Notes: generated from the letters alone by a model not told the origin. Shown: positions 15,008-24,351, counted from the stretch's first letter. The stretch: 64,000 bases of DNA from Streptomyces sp. CB01881 (GCF_002953255.1 NZ_CP026498.1:9996551-10060550), one strand, 5' to 3'. A program made the numbers and translations.

Positions 15008-17338
15008 ATGCGTCCCTCCCGGATATCGAAGGTCAACGCGCGCACGCTCCCTGCGCTCGGCGCCGCCTTCCTCATCTCGCTCGGCCTTTTCGCTCCGGCG
15101 AGCCAGGCCGCCCCCGTCGGCGCCACGGCACCGGCCGGCACCAGCGCCACCCCCTCGACCCCGCGGTCGATCCCGGTCCCGAAGTCGCCCGACGCGAAGA
15201 CCAACAGCCCCTTCAAGATCTCCGCACAGGACACCGCCGAGTCGGCCAAGGCGCCGGCCGCGCCGGCCACCGCGCCCGCCAGGGCGGCCAAGCAGTTCTC
15301 CGCCGCCGCCGGGGAGACCTGTCCGGACGTCTCCGGAGGGATCACCGCCACGGGCAGCGCGCTGATCCAGCAGCTCAAGGCACTGCCGAACGTCCCGTGT
15401 GTCTACCCGCTGTTCAACCTCACCGGCGACGCCGCCGCGAAGACCTTCACCGAGTCCCAGATGGTGACCGTCGCCAACGCGCTGCGCGACGCCTCCGCCA
15501 CCTACCCGGGCGACAACAGCACCTCCGTCGGCCAGCTGGTGATGTTCCTGCGCGCCGGCTACTACGTCCACGACACGTACCCGAACGTCGTCGGCACCTA
15601 CGGCACCGCGCTGGACACCGCCATCCACGGCGCGCTGGACGCCTTCTTCGCCAACCCGCACAGCAAGGACGTCACCAGCGCCAACGGCGACACCCTCAAC
15701 GAGGTCGTCACCGTGATCGGCCAGGCGCGCTCGCTCGGCCGGTACGCCGGCGTCGTCAAGTGGCTGCTGGCCAACTACGGCGGCAGCTGGTCGGCGTCGA
15801 TGACCCAGTCCGTCGAGCACCTGGAGTGGATCCTCAAGGAGGCCTTCGACGAGAAGGGCGGCGACCCCCAGGGGTTCAAGGCCGCGCTCAAGGCCGACCC
15901 GACCGTCCTCAACACCTGGTCGGACTTCATCACCCGCAACGGCCCGCTGCTGAACCGCTGGGACGTCGTCAGCAACATCGGCCGCTACCTCGGCTACGCG
16001 CTCCAGGTCCCCGAGCTCAAGACCCCGCTCCGGCCGCTGCTGAAGGACCTGATCAACCGCTACCCGAACGTCGGCCCGACCGCCCCGATCACCATGAACC
16101 TGGGCTGGGCGACCCGCCAGTTCGACAAGGGCAACTGCTCCGCCTACGGCATCTGCGACCTGGGCACCCGCCTGATCCCGGTGGTCCTGCCGACGCAGAA
16201 GGTCTGCAACGACGGCCTGAAGATCCGCGCCCAGGACATGTCCCCGGACCAGCTGGCCACCACGTGCACCAGCCTGATCAACGAGGACGCCTACTTCCAC
16301 AAGATCATCGGCGACAAGGGCGCCCTCCCCGGCGACGTGAACACCAACCTGGAGGTCGTCGTCTTCGACGACTACGACCAGTACTCGCTGTACGCCTGGG
16401 CCTTCTACGACATCGACGTGGACAACGGCGGCATGTACGAGGAGGGCGACCCGAGCAAGCCGGGCAACCAGGCCCGCTTCATCGCCCACGAGGCGTCCTG
16501 GCTGCGGCCGTCGTTCTCGATCTGGAACCTGAACCACGAGTACACCCACTACCTCGACGGCCGCTACAACATGTACGGCGACTTCGAGGCCGGCATCACC
16601 ACCCCGACCATCTGGTGGGTCGAGGGCATCGCGGAGAGCATCTCGTACGGCTACCGCAACGTGCGCAACGACGACGCGATCGCCGAGGCCGCCAAGAAGA
16701 CCTACAAGCTCAGCGAGCTGTTCGACACCGTCTACGACCAGACCGCCGACGCCACCGTCAACTCCAACCGCGTCTACCGCTGGGGCTGGCTGGCCGTGCG
16801 CTACATGCTCCAGGAGCACCGCGCGGACATGGACGCCGTCCTCGCCAAGTACCGCACCGGCGACTGGAACGGTGCCCGCACCATCCTGAAGCAGACCATC
16901 GGCACCCGCTACGACGCCGGCTTCGACGCCTGGCTGACCGCCTGCGCCACCAACGACTGCGGCCCGCTGCCGGAGGCCCCGACCGGCCCGGTCACCCCGA
17001 CCACCCCGGTCTGCACCATCGCCGACCCCCGCCAGTTCGACAAGGACTGCCACCGGGACAACCTGTCCGCCACCACCGGCAACTACGACTACCACTTCAT
17101 GTACCTGCCGGCCGGCGTCAAGCAGCTGACCATCACCAGCAGCGGCGGCACCGGCAACGCGGACCTGTACTACGGCGGCAGCAGCTGGGCCACCACCAGC
17201 AACTTCCTGGCCAAGTCCACCAGCGCGGGCAACGGCGAGACCCTGACCATCACCAACCCGCCGTCCGGCTGGGTGTACTTCAGCCTCGCCGCCACCCAGT
17301 CCTTCAGCGGCGTCAGCGTCACCACGCAGTACCAGTAA
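15008..17338 (+). CDS. secreted M9-family collagenase
   Basis: 776 residues. The ATG at 15008 has GGAGG 9 nt upstream; the frame is open further up but the signal peptide (MRPSRISKVNARTLPALGAA, cleavage near ASQA) fixes the start. A low-complexity Ala/Pro propeptide-like stretch (about 35-95) precedes the M9 activator and peptidase domains. The zinc site is HEYTH (H510, E511, H514) with third ligand E539 in EGIAES. A C-terminal PPC-type beta-sandwich (about 690-776) ends the protein. Four or more Cys suggest disulfides. Known relatives cut native collagen; here it probably degrades animal or gelatin-like protein outside the cell. It has its own terminator and no neighbouring partner. Confidence 0.93.
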   Translation: MRPSRISKVNARTLPALGAAFLISLGLFAPASQAAPVGATAPAGTSATPSTPRSIPVPKSPDAKTNSPFKISAQDTAESAKAPAAPATAPARAAKQFSAAAGETCPDVSGGITATGSALIQQLKALPNVPCVYPLFNLTGDAAAKTFTESQMVTVANALRDASATYPGDNSTSVGQLVMFLRAGYYVHDTYPNVVGTYGTALDTAIHGALDAFFANPHSKDVTSANGDTLNEVVTVIGQARSLGRYAGVVKWLLANYGGSWSASMTQSVEHLEWILKEAFDEKGGDPQGFKAALKADPTVLNTWSDFITRNGPLLNRWDVVSNIGRYLGYALQVPELKTPLRPLLKDLINRYPNVGPTAPITMNLGWATRQFDKGNCSAYGICDLGTRLIPVVLPTQKVCNDGLKIRAQDMSPDQLATTCTSLINEDAYFHKIIGDKGALPGDVNTNLEVVVFDDYDQYSLYAWAFYDIDVDNGGMYEEGDPSKPGNQARFIAHEASWLRPSFSIWNLNHEYTHYLDGRYNMYGDFEAGITTPTIWWVEGIAESISYGYRNVRNDDAIAEAAKKTYKLSELFDTVYDQTADATVNSNRVYRWGWLAVRYMLQEHRADMDAVLAKYRTGDWNGARTILKQTIGTRYDAGFDAWLTACATNDCGPLPEAPTGPVTPTTPVCTIADPRQFDKDCHRDNLSATTGNYDYHFMYLPAGVKQLTITSSGGTGNADLYYGGSSWATTSNFLAKSTSAGNGETLTITNPPSGWVYFSLAATQSFSGVSVTTQYQ

Positions 17339-17409
17339 GCCAGTGGTCACACCGTAACCAGTTTGGCCGATACCAGGAGCGCAGTACCGGGAGACCGGTC
17401 CTGAACGCC

Positions 17410-17440
17410 GCGCCCGCCCGGACCCCGTCCGGGCGGGCGC
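17410..17440. terminator. 13-bp hairpin between collagenase and ABC exporter genes
   Basis: The perfect stem GCGCCCGCCCGGA/TCCGGGCGGGCGC has a 5-nt loop. It is placed between two convergent genes and probably serves both. Confidence 0.8.
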
Positions 17441-17522
17441 GCCGTCATACGGGGGTGCGCGCCCCCGCCGGTGCCGCCGGCTACGGCGCCGGCGAGCACG
17501 GTGACAGTGCCGGTGACGCCGG

Positions 17523-19592
17523 CTACGGCGCCGCGGTGCGCTGGCCGGGGATCGAACGGTCGCGCTGGAGGTCCAGCAGCTCCCGGAAGAGCCCCTCCTC
17601 CAGGGCGGCCAGCTCCTGCCAGGTGCCGGTCTGGACGATCCTGCCCGCGTCCATCACGATCACCCGGTCCGCCACCGCCGCGTTGGCGATGTTGTGGGTC
17701 ACCAGGAGGGTGATCCGCCCGGGCGCGAGTGCGCGCAGCGCGTGCAGGATCCGGTGCTCGGCGCGCGGGTCGAGGTCGGAGGTCGGCTCGTCCAGGATCA
17801 GCAGCCCCGGGCTGCGGGTGGTCCGGTAGAGCGCCCGGGCGACGGCCGCGCGCTGCCAGCCGCCGCCGGACAACTCGGCCCCGCCCCACCAGCCCTGGGC
17901 CAGCAGGGTGCGCCAGCCGGAGCGCAGCCGCGCCACCACCTCGTCGAACCCGGTCTGCCGGGCGGCCCGTTCCACCTCGGCCATCAGGTCGTCGGTGAGG
18001 TGGCCCAGGTGGATGTTCTCGGCGGCGCCGAGCGGCCAGCGGGCGAACTCCTGGGGGACGCGCGCCACCCTGGTCCACATCCCCTCGGCGTCCAGCCGCT
18101 CGACCGGCACGCCGTCCCAGAGGATCTGCCCCCGCTGCGGCAGGTAGAGGCCGGCCAGCAGCTTGAGCAGGGTGGACTTTCCGCTGCCGTTCTGCCCGAT
18201 CACCGCGACCACCTCGCCCCGGCGCAGCGTCATGCTGACGTCCCGCAGCGCCGGTTCCTGCTGTTCGCCCGGGTAGGCGTGGGAGAGCCCGAGGACCTCC
18301 ACCACGGCGGGGGCGTCGGGGGTGTGGTCACCACGCCGGATGCGGTGACCGCCGGCCTCGTCCAGGAAGGTGAAGTAGTCGTCGAGGTAGAGGCCCATCC
18401 GGTAGAGCCGCGCACCGTTGCCGACCACGCCCTGCAGACCGGAGGCGGCGGTGCGCAGCGCGAAGGTGGCGGTGCCGGCCGCGGCCAGGTCGATCCGCCC
18501 GGTGGCGACCAGGAAGAGCAGGGTGCCCCAGATCAGCGCACTGCCGGCGCCGGTGCCGAGCGCGGCGAGCAGGGAGACCCGGGCCGCCTCCCGGGTGGCC
18601 CGGTCGGTGGCCGCCACGATCTTGGCCTCGGCGCGGCGGTACTTCGCCATCATGAAGGGGGTGACCTGGTCCGAACGGACCTGGTCGGCGCGGGCCTTGT
18701 CGACCAGGAACCAGCGGTAGACCCGCAGGGCCTGGCGGTCCTCGTCGGTGGTGACGGCCGCGAGGTAGTGGATCCGGGCGGTCCGGACGGCGGCCACCCC
18801 GGTCGGGACGGAGCCGAGCAGCAGGAAGGGCACCAGCCAGGGGTGCAGGGTGGCGAGCACCCCTGCCGCGGCGGCGAGCGAGACGGTGGAGGCGATCACG
18901 TCCTGGGCGTTGGAGAGCAGGTCGGGCGTGGTGGAGGCGCCCCGGTCGGCGGCCTCCCACTGCTCGTTGTAGGCGGGCTCGTCGTACGCCTTCAGCTCGG
19001 CCGCGCAGCCTGCGGCGACCAGGGCCAGTTCGGCCTCGCGGTTGATCCGCGGTGAGACCCGGCCGGAGAGGCCGACGACGGTGATGCCCAGTACGGCGCG
19101 CAGGCCCGTCGCGGTGGTGAGCAGGACGAGCGACGGCGCGGCGGCGTGCAGGTGGTCCGCGACCGGGCCGGGAACGAGCAGGGCGTCCAGGGTGCCGGTG
19201 GTGGCGTAGAGGGCGAGGGCGCCGAAGATGCCGGCCAGCAGCTGGCAGGCCAACAGCAGCACGGTGGAGGCGCGGTCGGCGGCCCAGGCGAGGGCGAGGG
19301 CGCGGCGGACCAGGTGGGGAAGGCGGCGCAGCATGGCGGCGGTGGACATCGAGGCGCCGGCCTTGGCCCGGTTGTCGCCGGGGAAGCGCAGGCGCAGCTC
19401 CTCGTCGCGTTCGTCCTGCTCGGGCCGTGCCGGGTTTTGCGGGTGGTCCTGGTTTTGCGGGCGTTCCGGGTGATCCGAGTGATCCGGGTGATCCGGGTGA
19501 TCCGGGTGGTCCGGCTCCGGAGCCGGGCCCGGGCCGGGCTCCTTCGTGCCGGGCTCTTCGGTGTCGGGCTCTTGCGCGTTGGGCTCGGACAC
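17523..19592 (-). CDS. ABC exporter, fused permease and ATPase
   Basis: 689 residues from the GTG at 19592 (VSEPNAQEPD), with GGGAG just upstream. The N-terminus is acidic and made of DHP/EP repeats (about residues 20-45, cytoplasmic), unusual for the family. Then come about six membrane helices (first near LLLACQLLAGIFGALALYA) and a nucleotide-binding domain: Walker A GQNGSGKST, Q-loop VPQEFARWPLG, signature LSGGGWQRAAVARAL, Walker B LLILDEPTSDLD and an H-loop His (LLVTHNIA). It is a half-transporter expected to work as a homodimer, like lantibiotic/peptide or lipid exporters. The substrate is unknown. The nearest gene is a small secreted protein in the same orientation. Confidence 0.9.
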   Translation of the reverse strand: MSEPNAQEPDTEEPGTKEPGPGPAPEPDHPDHPDHPDHSDHPERPQNQDHPQNPARPEQDERDEELRLRFPGDNRAKAGASMSTAAMLRRLPHLVRRALALAWAADRASTVLLLACQLLAGIFGALALYATTGTLDALLVPGPVADHLHAAAPSLVLLTTATGLRAVLGITVVGLSGRVSPRINREAELALVAAGCAAELKAYDEPAYNEQWEAADRGASTTPDLLSNAQDVIASTVSLAAAAGVLATLHPWLVPFLLLGSVPTGVAAVRTARIHYLAAVTTDEDRQALRVYRWFLVDKARADQVRSDQVTPFMMAKYRRAEAKIVAATDRATREAARVSLLAALGTGAGSALIWGTLLFLVATGRIDLAAAGTATFALRTAASGLQGVVGNGARLYRMGLYLDDYFTFLDEAGGHRIRRGDHTPDAPAVVEVLGLSHAYPGEQQEPALRDVSMTLRRGEVVAVIGQNGSGKSTLLKLLAGLYLPQRGQILWDGVPVERLDAEGMWTRVARVPQEFARWPLGAAENIHLGHLTDDLMAEVERAARQTGFDEVVARLRSGWRTLLAQGWWGGAELSGGGWQRAAVARALYRTTRSPGLLILDEPTSDLDPRAEHRILHALRALAPGRITLLVTHNIANAAVADRVIVMDAGRIVQTGTWQELAALEEGLFRELLDLQRDRSIPGQRTAAP
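19468..19512 (-). repeat. five 9-bp tandem repeats coding for DHP
   Basis: The unit GGGTGATCC is repeated five times with two substitutions, inside the 5' end of the ABC exporter gene. On the coding strand it gives Asp-His-Pro triplets. The copy number could vary by slippage without breaking the frame. Confidence 0.85.
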
Positions 19593-19943
19593 GTTGCTCC
19601 CTCGGTTCGGCGGCCGGTGGCCGGTGCTGGTACGGGGGTTGGCGCTGTGCACGGGCAGCCCGGACCGCCGGACGAGCCGGTGACGGGCGTGTCGGGATCG
19701 CAGCGGTGCGGGTGGGAGCACGCTGTTCCGGGGGCGGGGTGCCGGGTGCGGTCCCCGATCCTGGCAGCGCCCCGGCGGGCCGCTCGGCGTGTCCCGGCCG
19801 GTCTCACTCGATCAGGTCGATTCCGTGTCGGCGGCGGCGAGTTGGTGGCGTCCGACCGGTGGATCACTCCGTTCCGGGACGCCCCGGCCGGGCCGGCGCG
19901 AGGTGCGCAGGCCCGGCCGGCTGGTGTGGCCGGTGCGGTGGGG
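19593..19943. other. gap upstream of the ABC exporter
   Basis: 351 bp between the I36-like gene and the exporter start. It presumably carries the exporter promoter; I see no gene and no clear motif. Confidence 0.4.
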
Positions 19944-20315
19944 TCAGCAGTTGCCCCAGCTGTTGGCGCTGCCCCGGTGCGCGTGGGCGGAGTCGCTCGG
20001 GGAGGAGGTGCCCGGCTTGATCACCTTGACGGAGCCCGAGTAGTCCGAGTACTGCCAGACGAAGGCACACAGACCCGAGGTGCCGTGGTTGTACCAGGAG
20101 GCGTCGTGGTTGTTGATCGCCCAGGACTCCCAGGAGTTGGCGTCCTTGAACTTGTACATGTTGCCGCGGTACTCGGTCTGGTCCCAGACGCAGAGGTAGC
20201 CCGACGGGCAGGCGGCGGTGCCGGTCGTGGCGGCGCCGGCGCCGGCCACCGGGGCGGCGACGGGCAGCACGGCGGCGAAGCCGAGGGTGAGCAGAGAGGT
20301 CAGGAAGCGGCGCAT
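19944..20315 (-). CDS. small secreted protein, peptidase inhibitor I36-like
   Basis: 123 residues. The ATG has GGAGGAGTG upstream. A clear signal peptide (MRRFLTSLLTLGFAAVLPVAA, cleavage near GAGA) precedes a mature domain of about 90 residues with Cys-rich, aromatic repeats (CPSGYLCVWDQTEYRG, LCAFVWQYSDYSG, NSWGNC). That pattern matches the I36 (SMI) metalloprotease-inhibitor or crystallin-like small proteins abundant in Streptomyces. It probably acts outside the cell. Whether it inhibits a protease, such as the nearby collagenase, is speculation. Confidence 0.75.
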   Translation of the reverse strand: MRRFLTSLLTLGFAAVLPVAAPVAGAGAATTGTAACPSGYLCVWDQTEYRGNMYKFKDANSWESWAINNHDASWYNHGTSGLCAFVWQYSDYSGSVKVIKPGTSSPSDSAHAHRGSANSWGNC

Positions 20316-20539
20316 GGGCGCACTCCTCCGGGAAGAGGGCGGGTGGGGTGGACGAAGGCCTTCGAGACGATGGACGGGCTCGTTTGGTGAATAACCGTCA
20401 CTTCGTGAAGACCATTAACGACCTACCATGGCGCCAGCGCAAGCCGATGCACTCGAAGGAGTGCGTACAGGAACGATGTTGACGCCAGAACGGCTGCCGC
20501 CCGCGGCGGCCGATGCCCACGACGGAAGAGGCGGCAGGA

Positions 20540-21412
20540 ATGCAGGGCACCACCCCGGACGACAGCGGATCCGGCCCCCCCACCCGCCGCCAGCGGCTCC
20601 GGGCGGAACTCGAACGCGCCGCCCGGACCGAGGCCCGCCGGCTCACCGCCGCCCACGGTGTGGAGGGGCTCAGCCTCTCCGCCGTCGCCCGCGGCGTGGG
20701 CGTCTCCCCGCCCGCCCTCTACCGGTACTTCGACGGGAAGCGCGGCCTGGTCCTGGCGGTCTACGAGGACGTCACCGTCGACTTCGTGGCCGAGGTCGCC
20801 ACCGCGGCCCAGCGGGCCGCTTTCGACGGCGTGGGCGCCCAGCTCTACGCCGCCACCCGTGCCGTCCTGGACTGGGCGGTCGCCAACCCCGCCGAGTTCG
20901 ACATCATCATGGGCGCCGGCTACGCCCGGCTCGCCGCCTCCGAACGGTCACTGGACCAGGTGCTCGTCCGCGAACTCGGCGGCCTCTTCGGCATCCTGTT
21001 CACCCGGCTTCGGGAGGACGGCCGGCTGGCGTACCCGGCCGAGGAGGAGATCGACCCCGCGCTGCTCGGCCAACTCCGGGTGTACGGCGAACTGTTGGGA
21101 CCGGACTACCCGCCGGGCGTCGCGCTGCTGATGATCACGTGCTGGCGGCAGATCTACGGGCTGCTCTGCATGGCCGTCTACCGCCACCTGGCCGCCACCT
21201 TCGACGACTGCCTTCCGCTGTTCGACCACATGCTGGACGACCTGCTCGGCCGGCTCGGCGTCAGCCGCGCACCCGAGAGCGCGGACTCACGCCCGCCAGG
21301 ACGCGACTCAACGCCCGTCCGTGACGGCGGTGTTCACGCGACCGGGGCGGCGGACCAGGAGAGCAGCATGCGCAGGGCGTCGTCCGACGGCGTGCCGGGA
21401 TCGGCCGCGTAG
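20540..21412 (+). CDS. TetR-family transcriptional regulator
   Basis: 290 residues from the ATG at 20540 (GGAAGAGG about 9 nt upstream); an in-frame ATG at 20513 is the alternative. The N-terminal HTH is LTAAHGVEGLSLSAVARGVGVSPPALYRYFDGKRGLV. The C-terminal ligand domain resembles the WHG/TetR_C group (FDIIMGAGYARL, LLMITCWRQIYGLLCMAVYRHL). About 50 disordered residues extend past the usual end, and the last 79 bp overlap the 3' end of the convergent XRE gene. It is divergent from the I36-like gene across 224 bp containing the palindrome CGAAGGCCTTCG (20353-20364), a possible operator. The target is unknown. Confidence 0.88.
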   Translation: MQGTTPDDSGSGPPTRRQRLRAELERAARTEARRLTAAHGVEGLSLSAVARGVGVSPPALYRYFDGKRGLVLAVYEDVTVDFVAEVATAAQRAAFDGVGAQLYAATRAVLDWAVANPAEFDIIMGAGYARLAASERSLDQVLVRELGGLFGILFTRLREDGRLAYPAEEEIDPALLGQLRVYGELLGPDYPPGVALLMITCWRQIYGLLCMAVYRHLAATFDDCLPLFDHMLDDLLGRLGVSRAPESADSRPPGRDSTPVRDGGVHATGAADQESSMRRASSDGVPGSAA

Positions 21413-22194
21413 GTGATCAGCGCCTGGTCGGGATCGTCGGCCGGGCGCAGCGTGTCGTAGGCCAGGTCCAGCCCGCCGACCAGCGGGTGGCGGAAGCGCT
21501 TGCGCCCGGAGGTCTTGTCCTGCACCGGGTGCTCCGCCCACCATCGGCGGAACTCCTCACTGCGCAGGGAGAGTTCGCCGATCAGCTCGGCCAGCCTCGG
21601 GTCGTCGGGCCGGCGCCCGGCCTCCAGGTGGAGGAAGGCGACGTTCTCCCGCGCGCAGGAGCTCCAGTCCGCGTACAGCTCGCGCGAGGCGGGGTCGAGG
21701 AAGGTGATCCGGGCGATGTTCCGCTCCGCCGGGGTGAGCCTCTCGAAGTCGCCGAAGAGGGCGGAGGCGGCACGGTTCCAGGCCAGTACGTCCATCCGAC
21801 GGCCCATCACCATCGCGGGCGCATCGGTCAGTTGCTCCAGCAGCCGGGCGAGCATCGGCCGGACCGGCTGCGGCCCCTGCTGCGCGGACGGGCCCCGGCC
21901 GGCGCGGCGGGCGGGCCGGGGGCGGGCCAGCCGGTGCAGGTGGCGGACCTCGTCGGGGTCGAGCCGCAGGCCGCGGGCCAGCGCGTCGAGCACCGCCTCG
22001 GACGGGTTGCCGACACGGCCCTGTTCGAGCCGGGTGTAGTAGTCGACGCTCACCCCGGCGAGCTGCGCCAGCTCCTCCCGCCGCAGCCCGGCGACCCGGC
22101 GGCGGCCGCCGAAGTCCGGCAGGTCGACGTCCTCGGGCCGGAGCCGGGCGCGCCTGGTCCGGAGGAACTCGCCCAGGGTGATGGTGGTGTTCAC
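21334..22194 (-). CDS. XRE/MmyB-type transcriptional regulator
   Basis: 286 residues from the GTG at 22194 (VNTTITLGEFLRTRRARL). No ribosome site precedes it, so it may be a leaderless mRNA. The HTH_31 domain is near 5-80 (FGGRRRVAGLRREELAQLAGVSVDYYTRLEQGR). A MmyB-like ligand domain follows (MDVLAWNRAASALFGDF, RELYADW, FRRWWAEHPV, HPLVGGLDLAYDTL). Such regulators often control an adjoining short-chain dehydrogenase, and a decayed SDR gene does lie directly upstream. Its 3' end overlaps the convergent TetR gene by 79 bp. Confidence 0.9.
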   Translation of the reverse strand: MNTTITLGEFLRTRRARLRPEDVDLPDFGGRRRVAGLRREELAQLAGVSVDYYTRLEQGRVGNPSEAVLDALARGLRLDPDEVRHLHRLARPRPARRAGRGPSAQQGPQPVRPMLARLLEQLTDAPAMVMGRRMDVLAWNRAASALFGDFERLTPAERNIARITFLDPASRELYADWSSCARENVAFLHLEAGRRPDDPRLAELIGELSLRSEEFRRWWAEHPVQDKTSGRKRFRHPLVGGLDLAYDTLRPADDPDQALITYAADPGTPSDDALRMLLSWSAAPVA

Positions 22195-22269
22195 AGGAGG
22201 ATTGTCGCCCCGGCGGCGACCGGCAGCCTGGCCCTGGCAGGACCAGGCTGCGGGCCGGGCTGCCGGGGA

Positions 22270-22729
22270 CCTGGCCACCAGGGCCCCTTCGCGTTGAGGA
22301 CGACGGACCCGCACCCGCCGCGTCGAGCAGCGGCAGCGCGTACTGGACGGTGAAGAAGACGCCCTTGAAGTTGACGTCCACGGTGCGGTCGAAGTCCTTC
22401 TCGGTGACCTCGTCGCCGCGCCGGAAGACGGCGGCCCCGGCGTTGGCGAACACGCCGTCCAACCGCCCGTACCGCTCGCCGGTCACGCCCGTCAGGTGCT
22501 TCAGCTCGGCCGGCACGCCGGCGTCGGCGCGGACCGCGAGGAGGCGCTCACCCGCGTCCGGCTCCGCCGTGGCCCGCGCCGGCTTGGTCTCGTCCCGTCC
22601 GGTGATCACCACGCTCGCGCCGCCGCCCAGCAACAGCCTCGCCGTGGCGAGGCCCGTCCCCCGGCTGCCGCCGGTGATCAGCACCACCTTGCCGTCGAAC
22701 TCCCCGGAGCCGCCCGGGTACCGGCTCAC
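22270..22729 (-). pseudogene. truncated short-chain dehydrogenase
   Basis: It starts well (ATG at 22729, KVVLITGGSRGTGLATA nucleotide site, VFANAG, VNFKGVFFTVQYALPLL) but homology ends near residue 138. About 22306 a one-base shift would restore a few more SDR-like residues (GSVVLNA). After that the sequence runs out before the catalytic Ser and Tyr-xxx-Lys and merges into the promoter of the XRE gene. Roughly the C-terminal half is deleted. The minus-strand frame stays open into the XRE gene but encodes only an out-of-frame shadow of it. Confidence 0.8.
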
Positions 22730-22791
22730 CAGGCCCGCCGCAACCGGGGTCCGGCAGGGCCACCCTTCCGGCCGCGCGGGGCCCGACCTGC

Positions 22792-24069
22792 CTACCGGGC
22801 CCGGCCGACGGGGGCGGCCGCCGGGCCCGCGGCGACGGTCGCCCGGGGTTCCGGCGCCGGCCCCGCGGGCCAGACCCGGGCCGCGACCGTGCCCGCCGCC
22901 AGCGCGAGTGCGCCCAGGACGACCGTCGCGGCCGGAAGGCCCGCGGTGGCGCCGAGCCAGCCGGCCAGCGGATAGGTCAGCAGCCAGCAGCCGTGCGAGA
23001 GGGAGAACTGGGCGGCGAACACGGCGGGCAGGTCGGCCGGGCGCACCGCGTCGCGCAGGACGCGTCCGGTCGGGGTGAGGATCAGCGAACCCGCGGCGCC
23101 GAAGCCGGCCCAGAGTGCGAGCAGGGCGGGCCAGCGCCAGCCGGCGGTGCCGCCCGGGCCGGCCACCGTGAGCGCGGCCAGTGCGGCGAGGAGCCCGGCG
23201 GTGCCGAACGCCGCCGGGAGCATCACCGCGCGGTCGGTCACCCGGTCCAGCGCACGGGGCAGCAGCAGCGCGACGGCCATCGAGCCCGCGCCGTACGCGC
23301 CCAGGGCGAGGGGGACGTCACCGGCCGGACGGCCGAGCTGGTCGCGGACGTAGACCACGGTGTTGACGATCACCATGGCGCCGCCGGCGGCGACCGCGAG
23401 GTCGAGGGCGAGCATCGCGCGCAGCCGGGGCGCGGCCAGGAAGAGACGGCCTCCGCGGACCGAGCGTTGCAGGACGCCGCCAGGGAGGGCGGACGGCGCC
23501 GGCTTGGGGAGGACGACGGAGACAACCAGGGCCGCCGAGGCGAGGAACCCGGCCGTGGTGCCCCAGAACAGCCAGTGGTAGCCGACCAGCGCCAGCAGTC
23601 CCGCGGCGAGCACCGGACCGGCGACGCTCTCCAGGTCGTACGCGAGCCGGGAGAGCGACAGCGCGCGGGTGTAGTCGCGCTCGGCGGGCAGGACTTCGGG
23701 GATCACCGACTGGAACGCCGGGGTGAACGCCGCCGAGGCGGCCTGGAGCAGGAAGATCAGCAGGTAGACCTGCCAGACCGTGGTGACGAACGGCAGCGCG
23801 AGGGCGACCGTCGCCCGGGTCAGGTCGGAGGCGACCATCAGACGGCGACGCGGGATCCGGTGGGCCAGCGCGCCGACGACCGGCGCGATACCGACGTAGG
23901 CGACCATCTTGATCGCCAGCGCGGTGCCGAGCACGGAGCCGGCGTCCGCCCCCGCGAGGTCGTAGGCGAGCAGGCCGAGGGCGATCGTCGCCAGACCGGT
24001 GCCCACGAGGGCGACGACCTGGGCGGCGAACAGGTGCCGGTAGGTGGGCTCGCGCAGCACGGACAGCAT
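22792..24069 (-). CDS. MFS transporter next to an ArsR regulator
   Basis: 425 residues from the ATG at 24069 (MLSVLREPTYRHLFAAQVV). There are about 12 membrane helices, and the loop HRIPRRRLMVASDLTRA fits the MFS cytoplasmic motif. The layout resembles MFS_3-type exporters (enterobactin/drug or metal exporters). It lies downstream of an arsR-type gene in the same direction, with an inverted-repeat operator in the 282-bp gap. I therefore infer metal- or stress-induced efflux, but the sequence does not show the substrate. Confidence 0.85.
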   Translation of the reverse strand: MLSVLREPTYRHLFAAQVVALVGTGLATIALGLLAYDLAGADAGSVLGTALAIKMVAYVGIAPVVGALAHRIPRRRLMVASDLTRATVALALPFVTTVWQVYLLIFLLQAASAAFTPAFQSVIPEVLPAERDYTRALSLSRLAYDLESVAGPVLAAGLLALVGYHWLFWGTTAGFLASAALVVSVVLPKPAPSALPGGVLQRSVRGGRLFLAAPRLRAMLALDLAVAAGGAMVIVNTVVYVRDQLGRPAGDVPLALGAYGAGSMAVALLLPRALDRVTDRAVMLPAAFGTAGLLAALAALTVAGPGGTAGWRWPALLALWAGFGAAGSLILTPTGRVLRDAVRPADLPAVFAAQFSLSHGCWLLTYPLAGWLGATAGLPAATVVLGALALAAGTVAARVWPAGPAPEPRATVAAGPAAAPVGRAR

Positions 24070-24238
24070 GGGGACCCCGCTCAGGCTCGGCGCGCACGGC
24101 GACGGCGCGCAGGACGACAGGGCACCGGCACGGCGCACGGACAGCCGCAGGGCGAACGGCCGCCGTACGGCAGCAGCACGAGCAGCGGCGGAGCGGACGC
24201 CGGAGGACCGGGGCGACGACATCAGCATAGGACAACAT

Positions 24239-24254
24239 GTGCATACGTGTGCAC
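24239..24254 (-). promoter_or_regulatory. candidate ArsR operator before the MFS gene
   Basis: GTGCA-N6-TGCAC, also readable as two direct TGTGCA copies 4 nt apart. It lies upstream of a possible -10 (TATGCT on the minus strand, about 24226-24231). It is A/T-richer than the surroundings and is placed between arsR and the MFS gene. Confidence 0.5.
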
Positions 24255-24351
24255 CTATTGGCCAGAGAAGGCCCGCCTCCGTGGCCGCCCACCGACCCAC
24301 CGTCTGCCGTCCGCCGCGCGGCCGCCCCGCCGCCGGCTACCGCTCCGCCGC

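Noticed and set aside
14885..17350. An 821-codon minus-strand open frame opposite the collagenase gene
   Set aside because: Val/Gly/Asp-rich composition with no domain; it is the antisense shadow of a clear secreted protease.
21557..22729. SDR plus C-terminal fusion protein of 390 residues
   Set aside because: Residues after about 140 are an out-of-frame shadow of the XRE gene; there is no SDR catalytic motif, so it is a truncated gene.
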